A stretch of DNA of 64,000 nucleotides, from assembly GCA_000431815.1 (NCBI GenBank), contig FR889219.1, positions 1 through 64,000 on the forward strand, given 5' to 3'. The notes below the pieces were generated by a model. It made no database searches. It was not told the origin of the DNA and saw nothing but the letters and a program-made list of their open reading frames with translations. Both the position numbers and the translations under genes were made by a program. Each line of letters opens with the position of its first letter. Position 1 is the first letter of the stretch. The stretch comes from Butyrivibrio sp. CAG:318 (lineage in GTDB: Bacteria > Bacillota > Clostridia > Lachnospirales > Lachnospiraceae). Positions 26,501 through 33,740 of this stretch are shown one piece after another.

Positions 26501-27861
26501 CACTGCGCGGACCTGTCGGAGGTAATGCGGAAAGTTATGCCACAGAGAATGGACTTAATTTTTCACCGACTGACAAAATCAATATACACGATGCCGATGT
26601 TAAGGCAAAATATGTGTATTATATTGAAAGTGGTGTGGTCCATCCGGATATAAGTATAACATATAATAACAAGAAACTGATTGAAAATGTTGATTATACA
26701 GTTGATGATATTGATACATCTTCTATGACGGGATACTACCATTTGTGCGCTTACGGAATTGGCAATTACATGGGAGAAATTGGCTTCCCTGTCATAATAC
26801 AGCCCAAAGACCCGATTCTTAAGGCTGCAGAGAATACAGCCAAAGGTATTAATGTCAGGTGGAATCCGGTCGGGCAGGCAACGGGTTATATAATTTACAA
26901 AAAATCGCCGGGTAAAAGCTGGAAGCGTATCTGTGTTACAGATTCGGGACAAACCACACAGTTTCTCGACACCGCCGTAACAAACGGCGTAACATATACA
27001 TATACGGCACGCGCAATGTATGGGAATATAACCGGTGACTGGAGTTCTACGGCTGTAATTACAAGACTGGGATACCCGGAAGTTAAATCGCTGTCCAATA
27101 TAACATCGGGTATTGAAGTGAAATGGAGCCGTACGGCCGGTGCCGGAGGATATATATTGTATCGCAAAACGTCGGGCGGCACTTATGCAAGAATTGCCAA
27201 CATTAAGCATGGCAATGTGACATCGTACATTGACCGCACGGCTAAGGCCGGGATATCGTATACATATACCGTAAGAGCATATTCAGGCACCTCAATGAGC
27301 GGTTGGCGTAATCCGGGGACGATACTGCGCCTTGCCGACCCGACGGTGCAGTCTGCATTAAATGCTACAGGAGGAACACAGATTAAATGGAGCCGTTCTG
27401 CCGGTGCCGGAGGGTATATTGTTTACCGCAGAAACAAGGGCGGAGCCTGGAAACGTATTGCATATATCAATGGCCAGAATGTATTATCTTATACTGATAA
27501 AAGTGCTAAAGCCGGAGTCACATACGATTATACGGTCAGGGCCTTTAAAGGCAGCCTGTTAAGCGACTGGCATAATTATAAGACAATCAGACGACTTAAC
27601 AATCCAATGCTTAAGTCAGTGGCTACGTCACGATATGGAATAAATATCAGGTGGAATAAAAGTCCTTATGCAACAGGATACATCATATATCGTAAAACCG
27701 GAAAGGGCAGCTGGACCCGTATTGCCAAAATAAATAATGCAAGTGCAACCGGCTTTACTGATACCACTGCTGCCAAGGGTGTCAAATACACTTATACAAT
27801 CCGGTCGTATTCAGGCAGTTATTTAAGTTACTGGAATTCGGTAAGGAGTGCCGTAAGGTAA
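23563..27861 (+). CDS. Large secreted BspA-like leucine-rich and fibronectin-III-like protein
   Basis: 1432 residues. Signal peptide 1-30 (basic start, hydrophobic core, PVPAGAAA cleavage region). LRR_5 (BspA-like) repeats at about 60-285 and 560-770 (for example FSGCDKLKEINFPAGLDTI). A beta-rich middle contains RVLFEDGTTREFTYD, resembling bacterial Ig-like modules. Four C-terminal repeats of about 85 residues (roughly 1085-1432) have the fibronectin-III-like pattern GYIIYRK...YTYTVRAYSG. No LPxTG anchor or other sorting tail is seen at the C-terminus. BspA-like proteins bind host proteins or glycans. The 4-base overlap with the kinase gene means tight coupling, so it may be that kinase's ligand, partner or target. 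Confidence 0.85.
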   Translation: MRRLKRNIGLVLALLVFLTGVKPVPAGAAAKGSDISAGDLPGSQIYATISGNNYGICIMGGLKGEFTVPEKYDGKTINTIEIRDCDGLTGVTAGENIKNLIIRNCDSVNTLTLPASLEEITIDSCHALRKVTIDKNNKKLASVYNSVYSKDYRTLYYYAGIDDTEINIQEGLYEIGFYAFNSCNNVTKITIPASVYDIGEFAFCGLDKLKTIEVADGNRKYSIHNGDLYCNSTLMRCLQSGRIKLWEGTKYIQKEAFDECRDVESIDMPDISGCKAVKAGEVCDVSWTRGRQYNFFLISDKQQFYTVSKEDENYFILYDGSTQTDSEIQNVSRLIPKGRVRYFGVQPVEDRYDSRVTVSFDVSPVVRLTEKQSVNINDVPGALYEFTPDATGNYIMRYDYYGDYTVYDEQLNKLYEDGAACNLDLYNTMCYGKTYRFTAGRKYYFFIGEYTSVNNIMVAHDDKVEKISVCNAPDREYYIGETKIALTGLRIRVLFEDGTTREFTYDRSWDCYRDDTDHKRAIYVEWYSDTIKEEANYVDIVCYGERISYEVPVVSHTIINSDCWRYYESYGNTAEIAGCDVQNDTIEIPEMIDGRKVTSISRDAFIDNHKIRRVILPESIERINMYAFSGCDKLKEINFPAGLDTIDSEAFSGCALTEVTLPENVFCGMSVFKNCTSLRKVTLPEGMTEIPYEMFMGCVSLEHLNIPASVREVMSGAFAYCKSLTDIDVQSDIFTYKGGSLYLKSESGDWLIMYNPAATTIDISDESRIGRYALTSVGYTQDIHFPADHPGFDEVKLNVPYKGAYGVYGEDNELLFRAPHTGIYRIHMECDRDDELFDYDPVTPLFIDESTGDGYIYMDKNELYVIEHYIRCQDKEKIPFTVTVTDVSEGVFRDKLRYRVTEDSLVFYGFGSIRDGLPEIFNKASKIVFENGTGGISGDMHLDKSRLKELEFGGVSSQYISITDFDPYSENYTERKDEITLRGPVGGNAESYATENGLNFSPTDKINIHDADVKAKYVYYIESGVVHPDISITYNNKKLIENVDYTVDDIDTSSMTGYYHLCAYGIGNYMGEIGFPVIIQPKDPILKAAENTAKGINVRWNPVGQATGYIIYKKSPGKSWKRICVTDSGQTTQFLDTAVTNGVTYTYTARAMYGNITGDWSSTAVITRLGYPEVKSLSNITSGIEVKWSRTAGAGGYILYRKTSGGTYARIANIKHGNVTSYIDRTAKAGISYTYTVRAYSGTSMSGWRNPGTILRLADPTVQSALNATGGTQIKWSRSAGAGGYIVYRRNKGGAWKRIAYINGQNVLSYTDKSAKAGVTYDYTVRAFKGSLLSDWHNYKTIRRLNNPMLKSVATSRYGINIRWNKSPYATGYIIYRKTGKGSWTRIAKINNASATGFTDTTAAKGVKYTYTIRSYSGSYLSYWNSVRSAVR

Positions 27862-27880
27862 AACGCTGCCGTGCTTTTTC

Positions 27881-27909
27881 TTGTTTTGGGCAGAAAATAG
27901 TGCTATACT
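27881..27909 (+). promoter_or_regulatory. Promoter of the thioesterase operon
   Basis: TTGTTT (27881-27886), 17 bp, TATACT (27904-27909), with an extended TGC. Confidence 0.65.
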
Positions 27910-27946
27910 ACACATAAATACGAGAAAACGGAAGGATTAAACAGAT

Positions 27947-28663
27947 ATGTATACAATGAATAGCCATGTCAGATATAGCGAAGCAGACCACAATGGACTG
28001 ATCACTCCTGATGCGCTTATTAATTATTTCCAGGATTGTACGATGGTTCATTCGGAACTGTGCGGACGAGGCGTGACCAACGCGTCCAAAGCGGAGGGAT
28101 ACTGGTTTCTCGCATCATGGCAGGCGGATATTATAAGAACACCGAAATTGTTTGAAAATATTAATATAACGACGATACCGTATGAGTTCAAGGGATTTTT
28201 CGGAAGCCGTAATTTCCTGATAACAACAGATGATGGGGAAGAACTTGTAAAAGCCAATTCGGTATGGATATATCTTGATTCACACACACATTCACCGGCG
28301 AGGATTCCGAAGGAAGAAGGCGCTGCATATGGCGAAATAGGCCCGAAGCTTGATATGGAATACCTTCCGCGCAAGATTAAAGTGACTGACGAACTGTCGC
28401 CTTATGCGCCCGTACCGGTAGACATCCAGCAGATTGATACGAATGAGCATGTTAATAACTGCGAATACATAAGGACTTTCATGAGTGCAACCGGCGCGGT
28501 TGACATGCCGCGCAGGATAAGAGCCGAATACAGGCAGGCAGCAGTCATGGGCGATATATTTCATCCGTATGTATATAAGGATGATGCCAGGTGCATCGCA
28601 GACCTGCGTGGTGAAGACGGAACATCATATGCCGTGGTAGAATTTATTTACGAAAAGGAATAA
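27947..28663 (+). CDS. Acyl-ACP thioesterase (FatA/FatB-like)
   Basis: 238 residues, two hotdog folds as in bacterial acyl-ACP thioesterases. The N-terminal VRYSEADHNGLITPDALINYFQDC and the second-half DTNEHVNNCEYI blocks are family signatures, the latter giving the Asn/His catalytic positions. It releases free fatty acids from acyl carrier protein in the cytoplasm and so sets chain length and membrane composition. The ATG follows GGAAGGATTAAACAGAT. The cvfB-like gene begins 3 bases after its stop. Confidence 0.88.
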   Translation: MYTMNSHVRYSEADHNGLITPDALINYFQDCTMVHSELCGRGVTNASKAEGYWFLASWQADIIRTPKLFENINITTIPYEFKGFFGSRNFLITTDDGEELVKANSVWIYLDSHTHSPARIPKEEGAAYGEIGPKLDMEYLPRKIKVTDELSPYAPVPVDIQQIDTNEHVNNCEYIRTFMSATGAVDMPRRIRAEYRQAAVMGDIFHPYVYKDDARCIADLRGEDGTSYAVVEFIYEKE

Positions 28664-28666
28664 TTT

Positions 28667-29491
28667 ATGATAGAATTAGGCAGAAAACAGGCCTTAATGG
28701 TCGTTAAAAAAACAGAGTTTGGCGTTTATCTCGGAACAGAAGACGATAAGGTGCTTCTTCCGGCCAAATATGCCGACCCGGATATTGAGGAAGGCGATTC
28801 AATGACAGTATTTGTCTACAGGGATTCGAAAGACAGGCTCATAGCCACCACACTTGAACCGCTCATAACTCTCGGCGAGGTAAAGCCTTTGAAAGTAAAA
28901 CAGCTTACTAAAATCGGCGCATTTATGGACTGGGGACTTGAGAAGGATCTCCTGCTTCCGTTTAGCGAGCAGACTTCAAGGGTTGAGGAAGGAAGAACCT
29001 ATCCGGTCGCGCTTTATATTGACAAGAGCGACAGACTGTGCGCCACCACAAAGATTTATCCGTACCTTAAGACAACGGACGCATACCACACAGGCGATGG
29101 CGTTAAGGGAACCGCATACGAATACATTGAGAAATTCGGTATGTTTGTCGCAATAGACAATATGTATCAGGGTCTCATTCCCAAGAAAGCTCTTTATGGC
29201 AGAATACGCATAGGCGATGAAGTTAAAGCAACGGTATCCAAGGTCCAGCCTGACGGCAAGATAGAGCTGGCGTTACGCGCTCCGGCATATCTTCAGATAG
29301 ATGATGATTCACAGGCTATTTTAAAGGCACTTGAAAAGGCGGGCGGACATCTGCCGTACAATGACAGAACGGATCCCGAGATAATTAAGAATGAGTTCGA
29401 GATGAGTAAAGCGGCATTTAAGCGTGCCTGCGGACATCTTCTCAAAGAAAAATATATACAAATCACGAATTCAGGAATAGACAGAATTTGA
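28667..29491 (+). CDS. cvfB: CvfB/YitL-type S1 RNA-binding protein
   Basis: 274 residues. Three S1-like RNA-binding modules can be traced (about 1-62, 68-135, 143-208; for example GAFMDWGLEKDLLLPFSEQ and GMFVAIDNMYQGLIP), then a C-terminal winged helix (YNDRTDPEIIKNEFEMSKAAFKRACGHLLKE). This order is that of CvfB (conserved virulence factor B), an RNA-binding protein affecting RNase Y and virulence gene expression in staphylococci. It is probably cotranscribed with the upstream thioesterase gene and the downstream ridA. Confidence 0.88.
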   Translation: MIELGRKQALMVVKKTEFGVYLGTEDDKVLLPAKYADPDIEEGDSMTVFVYRDSKDRLIATTLEPLITLGEVKPLKVKQLTKIGAFMDWGLEKDLLLPFSEQTSRVEEGRTYPVALYIDKSDRLCATTKIYPYLKTTDAYHTGDGVKGTAYEYIEKFGMFVAIDNMYQGLIPKKALYGRIRIGDEVKATVSKVQPDGKIELALRAPAYLQIDDDSQAILKALEKAGGHLPYNDRTDPEIIKNEFEMSKAAFKRACGHLLKEKYIQITNSGIDRI

Positions 29492-29510
29492 AAGGAGAAT
29501 TGATTTAATT

Positions 29511-29885
29511 ATGTCAAAGGTAATCAGCACAGACAAGGCACCGGCAGCAATCGGACCTTATTCACAGGCAATCGAGGTTAACGGAATGGTATTCACATCA
29601 GGAGTCATCCCGGTAGACCCACAGACGGGAGTTATTCCTGCAACAATAGAGGAACAGGCCAATCAGGCTTTCTCCAATCTTAAGAACCTCATCGAGGCAT
29701 CAGGTGCCACAATCGACAAGGTAATCAAGACAACCGTATTCATCAAGGAGATGAATGATTTTGGCAAAATTAACGAGATATATGCAACATATTTCAAAGA
29801 ACCTTTCCCAGCACGCTCATGCGTGGAAGTAGCAAGACTTCCAAAGGACGTAATGCTTGAGGTTGAGGCAGTCGTTGCCAAATAA
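29511..29885 (+). CDS. ridA: Reactive intermediate deaminase RidA
   Basis: 124 residues, full length for the YjgF/YER057c/RidA family. Hydrolyses 2-aminoacrylate and other enamine/imine products of PLP enzymes, preventing enzyme damage. Signature: AIGPYSQAIEVNG, SGVIPVDPQTG, and the C-terminal PARSCVEVARLPKDVMLEVEAVV with the substrate-carboxylate Arg. Start: AAAGGAG upstream of the ATG. It is the last gene before a strong terminator. Confidence 0.95.
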   Translation: MSKVISTDKAPAAIGPYSQAIEVNGMVFTSGVIPVDPQTGVIPATIEEQANQAFSNLKNLIEASGATIDKVIKTTVFIKEMNDFGKINEIYATYFKEPFPARSCVEVARLPKDVMLEVEAVVAK

Positions 29886-29897
29886 TAATAATCACTG

Positions 29898-29946
29898 AGC
29901 CGTCATACCGGACAATGCGTTGCAACCGGTATGGCGGCTTTTTTTT
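29898..29946 (+). terminator. Rho-independent terminator after ridA
   Basis: AGCCGTCATACCGG (29898-29911) pairs with CCGGTATGGCGGCT (29926-29939, one G-U), followed by eight T. Confidence 0.92.
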
Positions 29947-30178
29947 GTGCCACTGCGCGGGTACAGGAGAAAGATATTTCTCTCTCCGCCTGTGACACAG
30001 CTCCACCCAGGCCCCCCAACCCTATACCCGGCCAACGAATACATGAACACCCCGACATAAGCCCACTGCGGCTGTCTGCACACGCCGGTGCTTAATCTTC
30101 CAAAGGCGGATTTTAGCATCCGTTGCGCGTGCAGTCAAGCAAGAGCGTGCCGCCAGAGGGCTTATGCGGGGGACCATG
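29947..30178. ncRNA. GC-rich structured-RNA candidate (strand unresolved)
   Basis: 232 bases without a credible gene, visibly richer in G+C than the flanks. Core 30050-30171: an outer stem CCCCG-A-CATAAGCCC (30050-30064) pairs with GGGCTTATG-CGGGG (30158-30171). Inside lie GCGGC/GCCGC (30068-30072/30149-30153), then CTGCACACG/CGCGTGCAG (30076-30084/30126-30134, one mismatch), then CGGAT/ATCCG (30107-30111/30118-30122) closing a 6-base loop. A second hairpin (ACAGG...CCTGT) lies nearer 29970-30000. No known RNA family was recognised and no promoter is clear. Confidence 0.5.
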
Positions 30179-30580
30179 TTATTTTGTTGAAGCTGTTTCG
30201 TATAAAGCTGTCACGATTTTTATCACCGGAGGAATAATTTCCGGGGTTTTGATTAACATATCTGTTATGTGATTGATGTCATCAACTATGCTTCCGTCAA
30301 GAGAGGGTTCCCGGATGATATGCATCTGGCAGTCCGGATTTAATGATGTTATGGGAATTCCGGTTACTTCTGATATGCGTGAAAGGAGAACATCGGACGG
30401 AATACGTCTGCCGCGTTCAATCAGACCATAATATTTGGTGCTTATGCCAATAAGCTCTGCGGCCTGTTCCTGCGTAAGACCGGAATTCAGCCTGAATTGT
30501 GTGAGATTGTATGATAAATCATTTCTAAGTGTATTCATAGCCACATAATAATTAATAAAAGTATAAATTCCCACCATCAT
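30179..30580 (-). CDS. XRE-family helix-turn-helix regulator
   Basis: 133 residues from the start chosen here. A classical HTH_3 domain is at about 19-75 (FRLNSGLTQEQAAELIGISTKYYGLIERGRRIP). The C-terminal 60 residues have no recognised domain and may bind a partner or effector. The start at 30580 is set by AGGA 5 bases upstream; an in-frame ATG at 30538 (MNTLRN) would trim 14 residues and has only a weak site, and a longer frame upstream reads as non-protein-like. The gene is divergent from the small gene at 30657, which could be its target. Confidence 0.75.
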   Translation of the reverse strand: MMVGIYTFINYYVAMNTLRNDLSYNLTQFRLNSGLTQEQAAELIGISTKYYGLIERGRRIPSDVLLSRISEVTGIPITSLNPDCQMHIIREPSLDGSIVDDINHITDMLIKTPEIIPPVIKIVTALYETASTK

Positions 30581-30604
30581 ACAGTTCCTAAAACACGAAA
30601 AATA

Positions 30605-30633
30605 TTTACTATGAGTGAAAAGTGAGATATAAT
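30605..30633 (+). promoter_or_regulatory. Promoter of the small gene at 30657
   Basis: TTTACT (30605-30610), 17 bp, TATAAT (30628-30633). Confidence 0.65.
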
Positions 30634-30656
30634 CATATATAAAAAGGAGTAACAGA

Positions 30657-30935
30657 ATGTTTAACGGAAAGATGATTGCCCGCAATGGCATTGAAATACA
30701 TGAAAATGATAAGCTGCGTGCAGTTTACCTGGAAAATGAACAGTTTGGAAATGATATTATTCTTGTTGGACCGGGAGGATTTGAAGGGTATCCGGATGTG
30801 ATTCTGTATCTGGAATTGAAGGAATTTATGGCCGGAAACACATATTATTCAGATTACGAGATGGTTGTTTACGGTCAAAAAGAAGAGAACATATATAATG
30901 TTCTCCTCTTTGAGGGCAATCCGCGTACGGAATGA
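30657..30935 (+). CDS. Small uncharacterised protein
   Basis: 92 residues, with no family that I recognise. It is acidic and soluble, with no signal peptide or membrane helix; the middle carries a glycine-rich turn (ILVGPGGFEGYPD). It has a good promoter and AAAGGAG 7 bases before the ATG, so it is probably real. It is divergent from an XRE regulator. It ends 7 bases before the convergent yjfB-like gene, with no terminator between; the next plus-strand terminator lies beyond that gene at 31146-31169. Confidence 0.65.
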   Translation: MFNGKMIARNGIEIHENDKLRAVYLENEQFGNDIILVGPGGFEGYPDVILYLELKEFMAGNTYYSDYEMVVYGQKEENIYNVLLFEGNPRTE

Positions 30936-30942
30936 CCGCCTG

Positions 30943-31119
30943 CTATACGGAAACGTCAATATTGGCTCCGAGACCGGGGGTGACTGACATCTCCATCATT
31001 TTGCGAAGGCCGTCGCCTGCTGTCTCAAGGTCGTCGAGACTCATTGAGAGAACGCGGATAGATGCCTGATTAGCGACATCCGTCATTGCCATGGATGTGG
31101 AAAGTGCTGCAATATCCAT
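30943..31119 (-). CDS. YjfB-like putative motility protein
   Basis: 58 residues. The sequence MDIAALSTSMAMTDVANQAS followed by VLSMSLDDLETAG matches the short YjfB family, annotated as putative motility protein because it tends to sit in flagellar regulons. The biochemical role is unknown. The ATG at 31119 is chosen because AAAGGAG lies 9 bases ahead; the ATG two codons earlier is too close to it. Two sigma-28-like promoter matches lie upstream (31185-31240), which fits a motility link. Confidence 0.75.
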   Translation of the reverse strand: MDIAALSTSMAMTDVANQASIRVLSMSLDDLETAGDGLRKMMEMSVTPGLGANIDVSV

Positions 31120-31145
31120 ATACATAAGCTCCTTTCGCATTATGA

Positions 31146-31169
31146 TCCGGAATATTTCCGGACTTTTTT
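31146..31169 (+). terminator. Plus-strand terminator inside the yjfB 5' leader region
   Basis: TCCGGAA (31146-31152), loop TAT, TTCCGGA (31156-31162), then C and six T. It would end transcripts from the small gene at 30657 after crossing yjfB in antisense. Confidence 0.65.
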
Positions 31170-31184
31170 AATTATACATTATAT

Positions 31185-31240
31185 ATTTCGGCATAACAAT
31201 AATTTTATTCAACAAATCGGCATATAGAACAGCACATTTC
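31185..31240 (-). promoter_or_regulatory. Two sigma-28-like promoter matches for yjfB
   Basis: On the minus strand, GAAA-N15-GCCGATTT (31240-31214) and TGAA-N15-GCCGAAAT (31211-31185). Each has one mismatch in the -35 and one in the -10 against TAAA-N15-GCCGATAT. Confidence 0.4.
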
Positions 31241-31282
31241 TGTCAATAATTACCGGTATGGAATGTATCGGGAGGCGATTGC

Positions 31283-32116
31283 GTGAAAAGATATATCAGA
31301 TATCCGGTAATTATGGCCGGCGCGGCACTTATGGGATTTGCAGTAAAAAACATCTATGATCCGGCGGGGATTGTTACCGGAGGATTTGCCGGAATAGCTA
31401 TAATAGCGGCCGGACTTAAGGCGGTGCCTCTGTGGGTGACCAATATGGCACTTAATGTACCGCTTTTTATTATGGCATGGCGGATGCTGGGACAAAAGAT
31501 AATTGTCCGTTCGCTGATTGCGGTTGTGATATATTCGGCATCAATGGCGGTATCGCCCGAGATTACATGGTTTGCGGAAGATATTTTCATATCGGCGGCT
31601 GTGGGAGGCCTGACTACGGGGCTTGGCATGGGACTGGTGCTTTATGCGGGAGGCACATCGGGAGGAGTTGACATGTTAGCTACTTTAATCTGCCATTTTA
31701 CACATAAAGTCAGACTGCAATGGGTAATTTTTGCGGCGGATGCGCTCATAATATGTGCCGGTGCATATGTGTTTGGCGCAGTGAATGCGGTGTATGCCGT
31801 GATTTCTGCATTTGCTGCGAGTTATGTATCAGGCAGGATAATAGTCGGTCCGGCGTCATCCCGCGCAGTTCTGATAATAAGCGGGCACAGCACTGAAATT
31901 GCCGGACAGATAATGAACACAACAGGCCGCGGCGTAACCGGAATAGATGGGACAGGGATGTATACCGGCCATGAGGGCAGACTGCTGTTGTGTATAGCAT
32001 CGTCGCGTGAGATAGCGGACATAAAGGACATTATTTACAGTGTAGACACGGAGGCTTTTGTGACGGTAAGCAATGTATCGGAAGTTTTGGGAGAAGGATT
32101 TGTGAAAATAAAATGA
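31283..32116 (+). CDS. YitT family membrane protein
   Basis: 277 residues. About five or six membrane helices in the first 200 residues (GAALMGFAVKNIYDPAGIVTG start; YAGGTSGGVDMLATLI) are followed by a soluble DUF2179 domain (about 200-277: SSRAVLIISGHSTEIAGQI, TGMYTGHEGRLLLCI). This is the usual YitT/YpjC layout. The function of the family is unsettled. It starts with GTG, 7 bases after GGGAGG. Confidence 0.88.
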   Translation: MKRYIRYPVIMAGAALMGFAVKNIYDPAGIVTGGFAGIAIIAAGLKAVPLWVTNMALNVPLFIMAWRMLGQKIIVRSLIAVVIYSASMAVSPEITWFAEDIFISAAVGGLTTGLGMGLVLYAGGTSGGVDMLATLICHFTHKVRLQWVIFAADALIICAGAYVFGAVNAVYAVISAFAASYVSGRIIVGPASSRAVLIISGHSTEIAGQIMNTTGRGVTGIDGTGMYTGHEGRLLLCIASSREIADIKDIIYSVDTEAFVTVSNVSEVLGEGFVKIK

Positions 32117-32317
32117 TTTTGTGAAATGTGCCAACAAAACGACACCATTTTTGTGAAACTTGCTGTCAAATCTAAAAAAAAAATAAACTGGTATTGAAAT
32201 TGCACAATTATAAAAAATTTTTTTGGTAATTTACAATATGGCATAAAAAGGGACAAAAGTGTATTATTATTAGAGTAAACAAGTGTAAATCACTTAATTA
32301 TTTTCTAGGAGGAAGTT
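32117..32317 (+). other. AT-rich leader of the MsmK gene
   Basis: 201 bases, strongly A/T-rich with A10, A6 and T7 runs. I could not settle on one -35/-10 pair. AGGAGGAAGTT lies ahead of the ATG. No riboswitch or hairpin of note. Confidence 0.4.
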
Positions 32318-33430
32318 ATGGCAAGTTTATCACTTAAAAATATTTGTAAGGTATATCCTAACGGATTCGTAGCCGTTAAAGATTTCAATCTTGATATCGC
32401 AGATAAGGAGTTCATCATCTTCGTTGGACCTTCAGGATGCGGTAAATCAACAACACTTCGTATGATCGCAGGTCTTGAGGAGATTACATCCGGTGAGCTC
32501 TGGATCGGAGATAAGTTAGTAAATGATGTAGAGCCTAAGGACAGAGATATCGCAATGGTATTCCAGAACTACGCTCTTTATCCTCATATGACAGTATATG
32601 ACAACATGTCATTCGGTCTTAAGCTTCGTAAAGTACCTAAGGCAGAAATCGACAAGCTCGTTCATTCAGCAGCTAAGATTCTTGGCATTGAGCAGCTCCT
32701 TGATCGTAAGCCAAAGGCTCTTTCAGGTGGACAGAGACAGCGAGTTGCCATGGGTCGTGCAATCGTTCGTAATCCTAAGGTATTCCTTATGGATGAGCCT
32801 CTTTCAAACCTCGATGCAAAGCTCCGTGTTCAGATGCGTATTGAGATCCAGAAGCTTCATCAGAGACTTCAGGCAACAATCATCTATGTAACACATGACC
32901 AGACAGAGGCTATGACACTTGGTACCAGAATCGTTGTTCTTAAGGACGGCGTTATCCAGCAGGTAGATACACCTCAGAACCTCTACGATAAGCCAAACAA
33001 CGTATTCGTTGCAGGATTCATCGGATCACCTCAGATGAACCTTCTTGATGCTAAGGTTGTTCAGTCAGGATCAGATGTAGTTCTTATGTTCGGAAGCAAT
33101 TCAATCAAGCTTCCTGAAGCTAAGGCTAAGACACTTGTAGATGCAGGTTATGTTGATAAGACAGTTATCATGGGTATTCGTCCGGAAGATCTCTATGATA
33201 CAGAGATGTTCATCAGCACAAGCCCTGACAGCGTAATCGATGTTGATATTAAGGTATACGAGCTTCTCGGTGCCGAAGTATTCCTTTACTTCGATATTGA
33301 CAACGTAAGCTGTACAGCACGAGTTAATCCTCGTACAACTGCTCGTCCTGGCGATACTATCAAGCTTGCACTTGATATGACTAAGCTCCATATCTTTGAT
33401 AAGGAGACAGAGCAGGTAGTTCTTCACTAA
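32318..33430 (+). CDS. msmK: Multi-sugar ABC transporter ATP-binding protein, MsmK/UgpC type
   Basis: 370 residues: Walker A GPSGCGKST, signature LSGGQRQRVAMGRAIVR, Walker B VFLMDEPLSNLD, then the C-terminal MalK-like TOBE regulatory domain (about 235-370). It energises CUT1 sugar importers. No permease or binding-protein gene is near, as with MsmK, which serves many sugar importers at once. Its codon use (CTT, CGT, TCA, GTA) is more uniform than that of its neighbours, as in highly expressed genes. It ends with a strong terminator after a long 3' stretch. Confidence 0.93.
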   Translation: MASLSLKNICKVYPNGFVAVKDFNLDIADKEFIIFVGPSGCGKSTTLRMIAGLEEITSGELWIGDKLVNDVEPKDRDIAMVFQNYALYPHMTVYDNMSFGLKLRKVPKAEIDKLVHSAAKILGIEQLLDRKPKALSGGQRQRVAMGRAIVRNPKVFLMDEPLSNLDAKLRVQMRIEIQKLHQRLQATIIYVTHDQTEAMTLGTRIVVLKDGVIQQVDTPQNLYDKPNNVFVAGFIGSPQMNLLDAKVVQSGSDVVLMFGSNSIKLPEAKAKTLVDAGYVDKTVIMGIRPEDLYDTEMFISTSPDSVIDVDIKVYELLGAEVFLYFDIDNVSCTARVNPRTTARPGDTIKLALDMTKLHIFDKETEQVVLH

Positions 33431-33597
33431 TTGATGGCGGATATATTCACATTTGAAGTGGGAAATAAGAATGTGAATGAATATATATAATTTAAGGATA
33501 TTAGCCGGTAAGGCTGAGGGTACATGGCTGTTAGCGTAAATGTCAGCAGATAAGAGGAAATAACGGATAAGGCGTAATATAATTACACATGAACGTT

Positions 33598-33637
33598 AAC
33601 AACCATTCCCCGGCGGAGCCGGAGAATGGTTGTTTTT
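33598..33637 (+). terminator. Rho-independent terminator after msmK
   Basis: CAACCATTC (33600-33608) pairs with GAATGGTTG (33624-33632) and CCGGC (33610-33614) with GCCGG (33618-33622) around GGA, followed by five T. Confidence 0.92.
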
Positions 33638-33685
33638 ATATACAATATTAATCCATATAAAGTGTACAAGGAAGGAGAGAGGATA

Positions 33686-33714
33686 TTCAATCGGTACAGT
33701 GGGAGAAATATAAT
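33686..33714 (+). promoter_or_regulatory. Possible promoter of the ABC export operon
   Basis: TTCAAT (33686-33691), 17 bp, TATAAT (33709-33714). The -35 is weak. Confidence 0.35.
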
Positions 33715-33740
33715 AAATTTTAATTTCAGGAGGATATCTT

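Larger units (their letters stand above)
33431..33740 (+). other. Non-coding stretch between msmK and the ABC export operon
   Basis: 310 bases without a credible gene. The first 165 bases form the msmK 3' end and contain an unexplained G-rich part near 33500-33570 (AGCCGGTAAGGCTGAGGG). Then come a terminator (33598-33637), a weak promoter (33686-33714) and AGGAGG ahead of the next gene. Confidence 0.5.

Noticed and set aside
29892..30119. A 75-codon open frame on the minus strand in the GC-rich gap
   Set aside because: It crosses the ridA terminator and the nested stems; no binding site; the structure explains the sequence better than a protein does.
30885..30905. An 8-bp inverted repeat (GAGAACAT/ATGTTCTC) inside the small gene at 30657
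   Set aside because: It lies in the coding part, has no T run, and no promoter is next to it; no support for a regulatory role.
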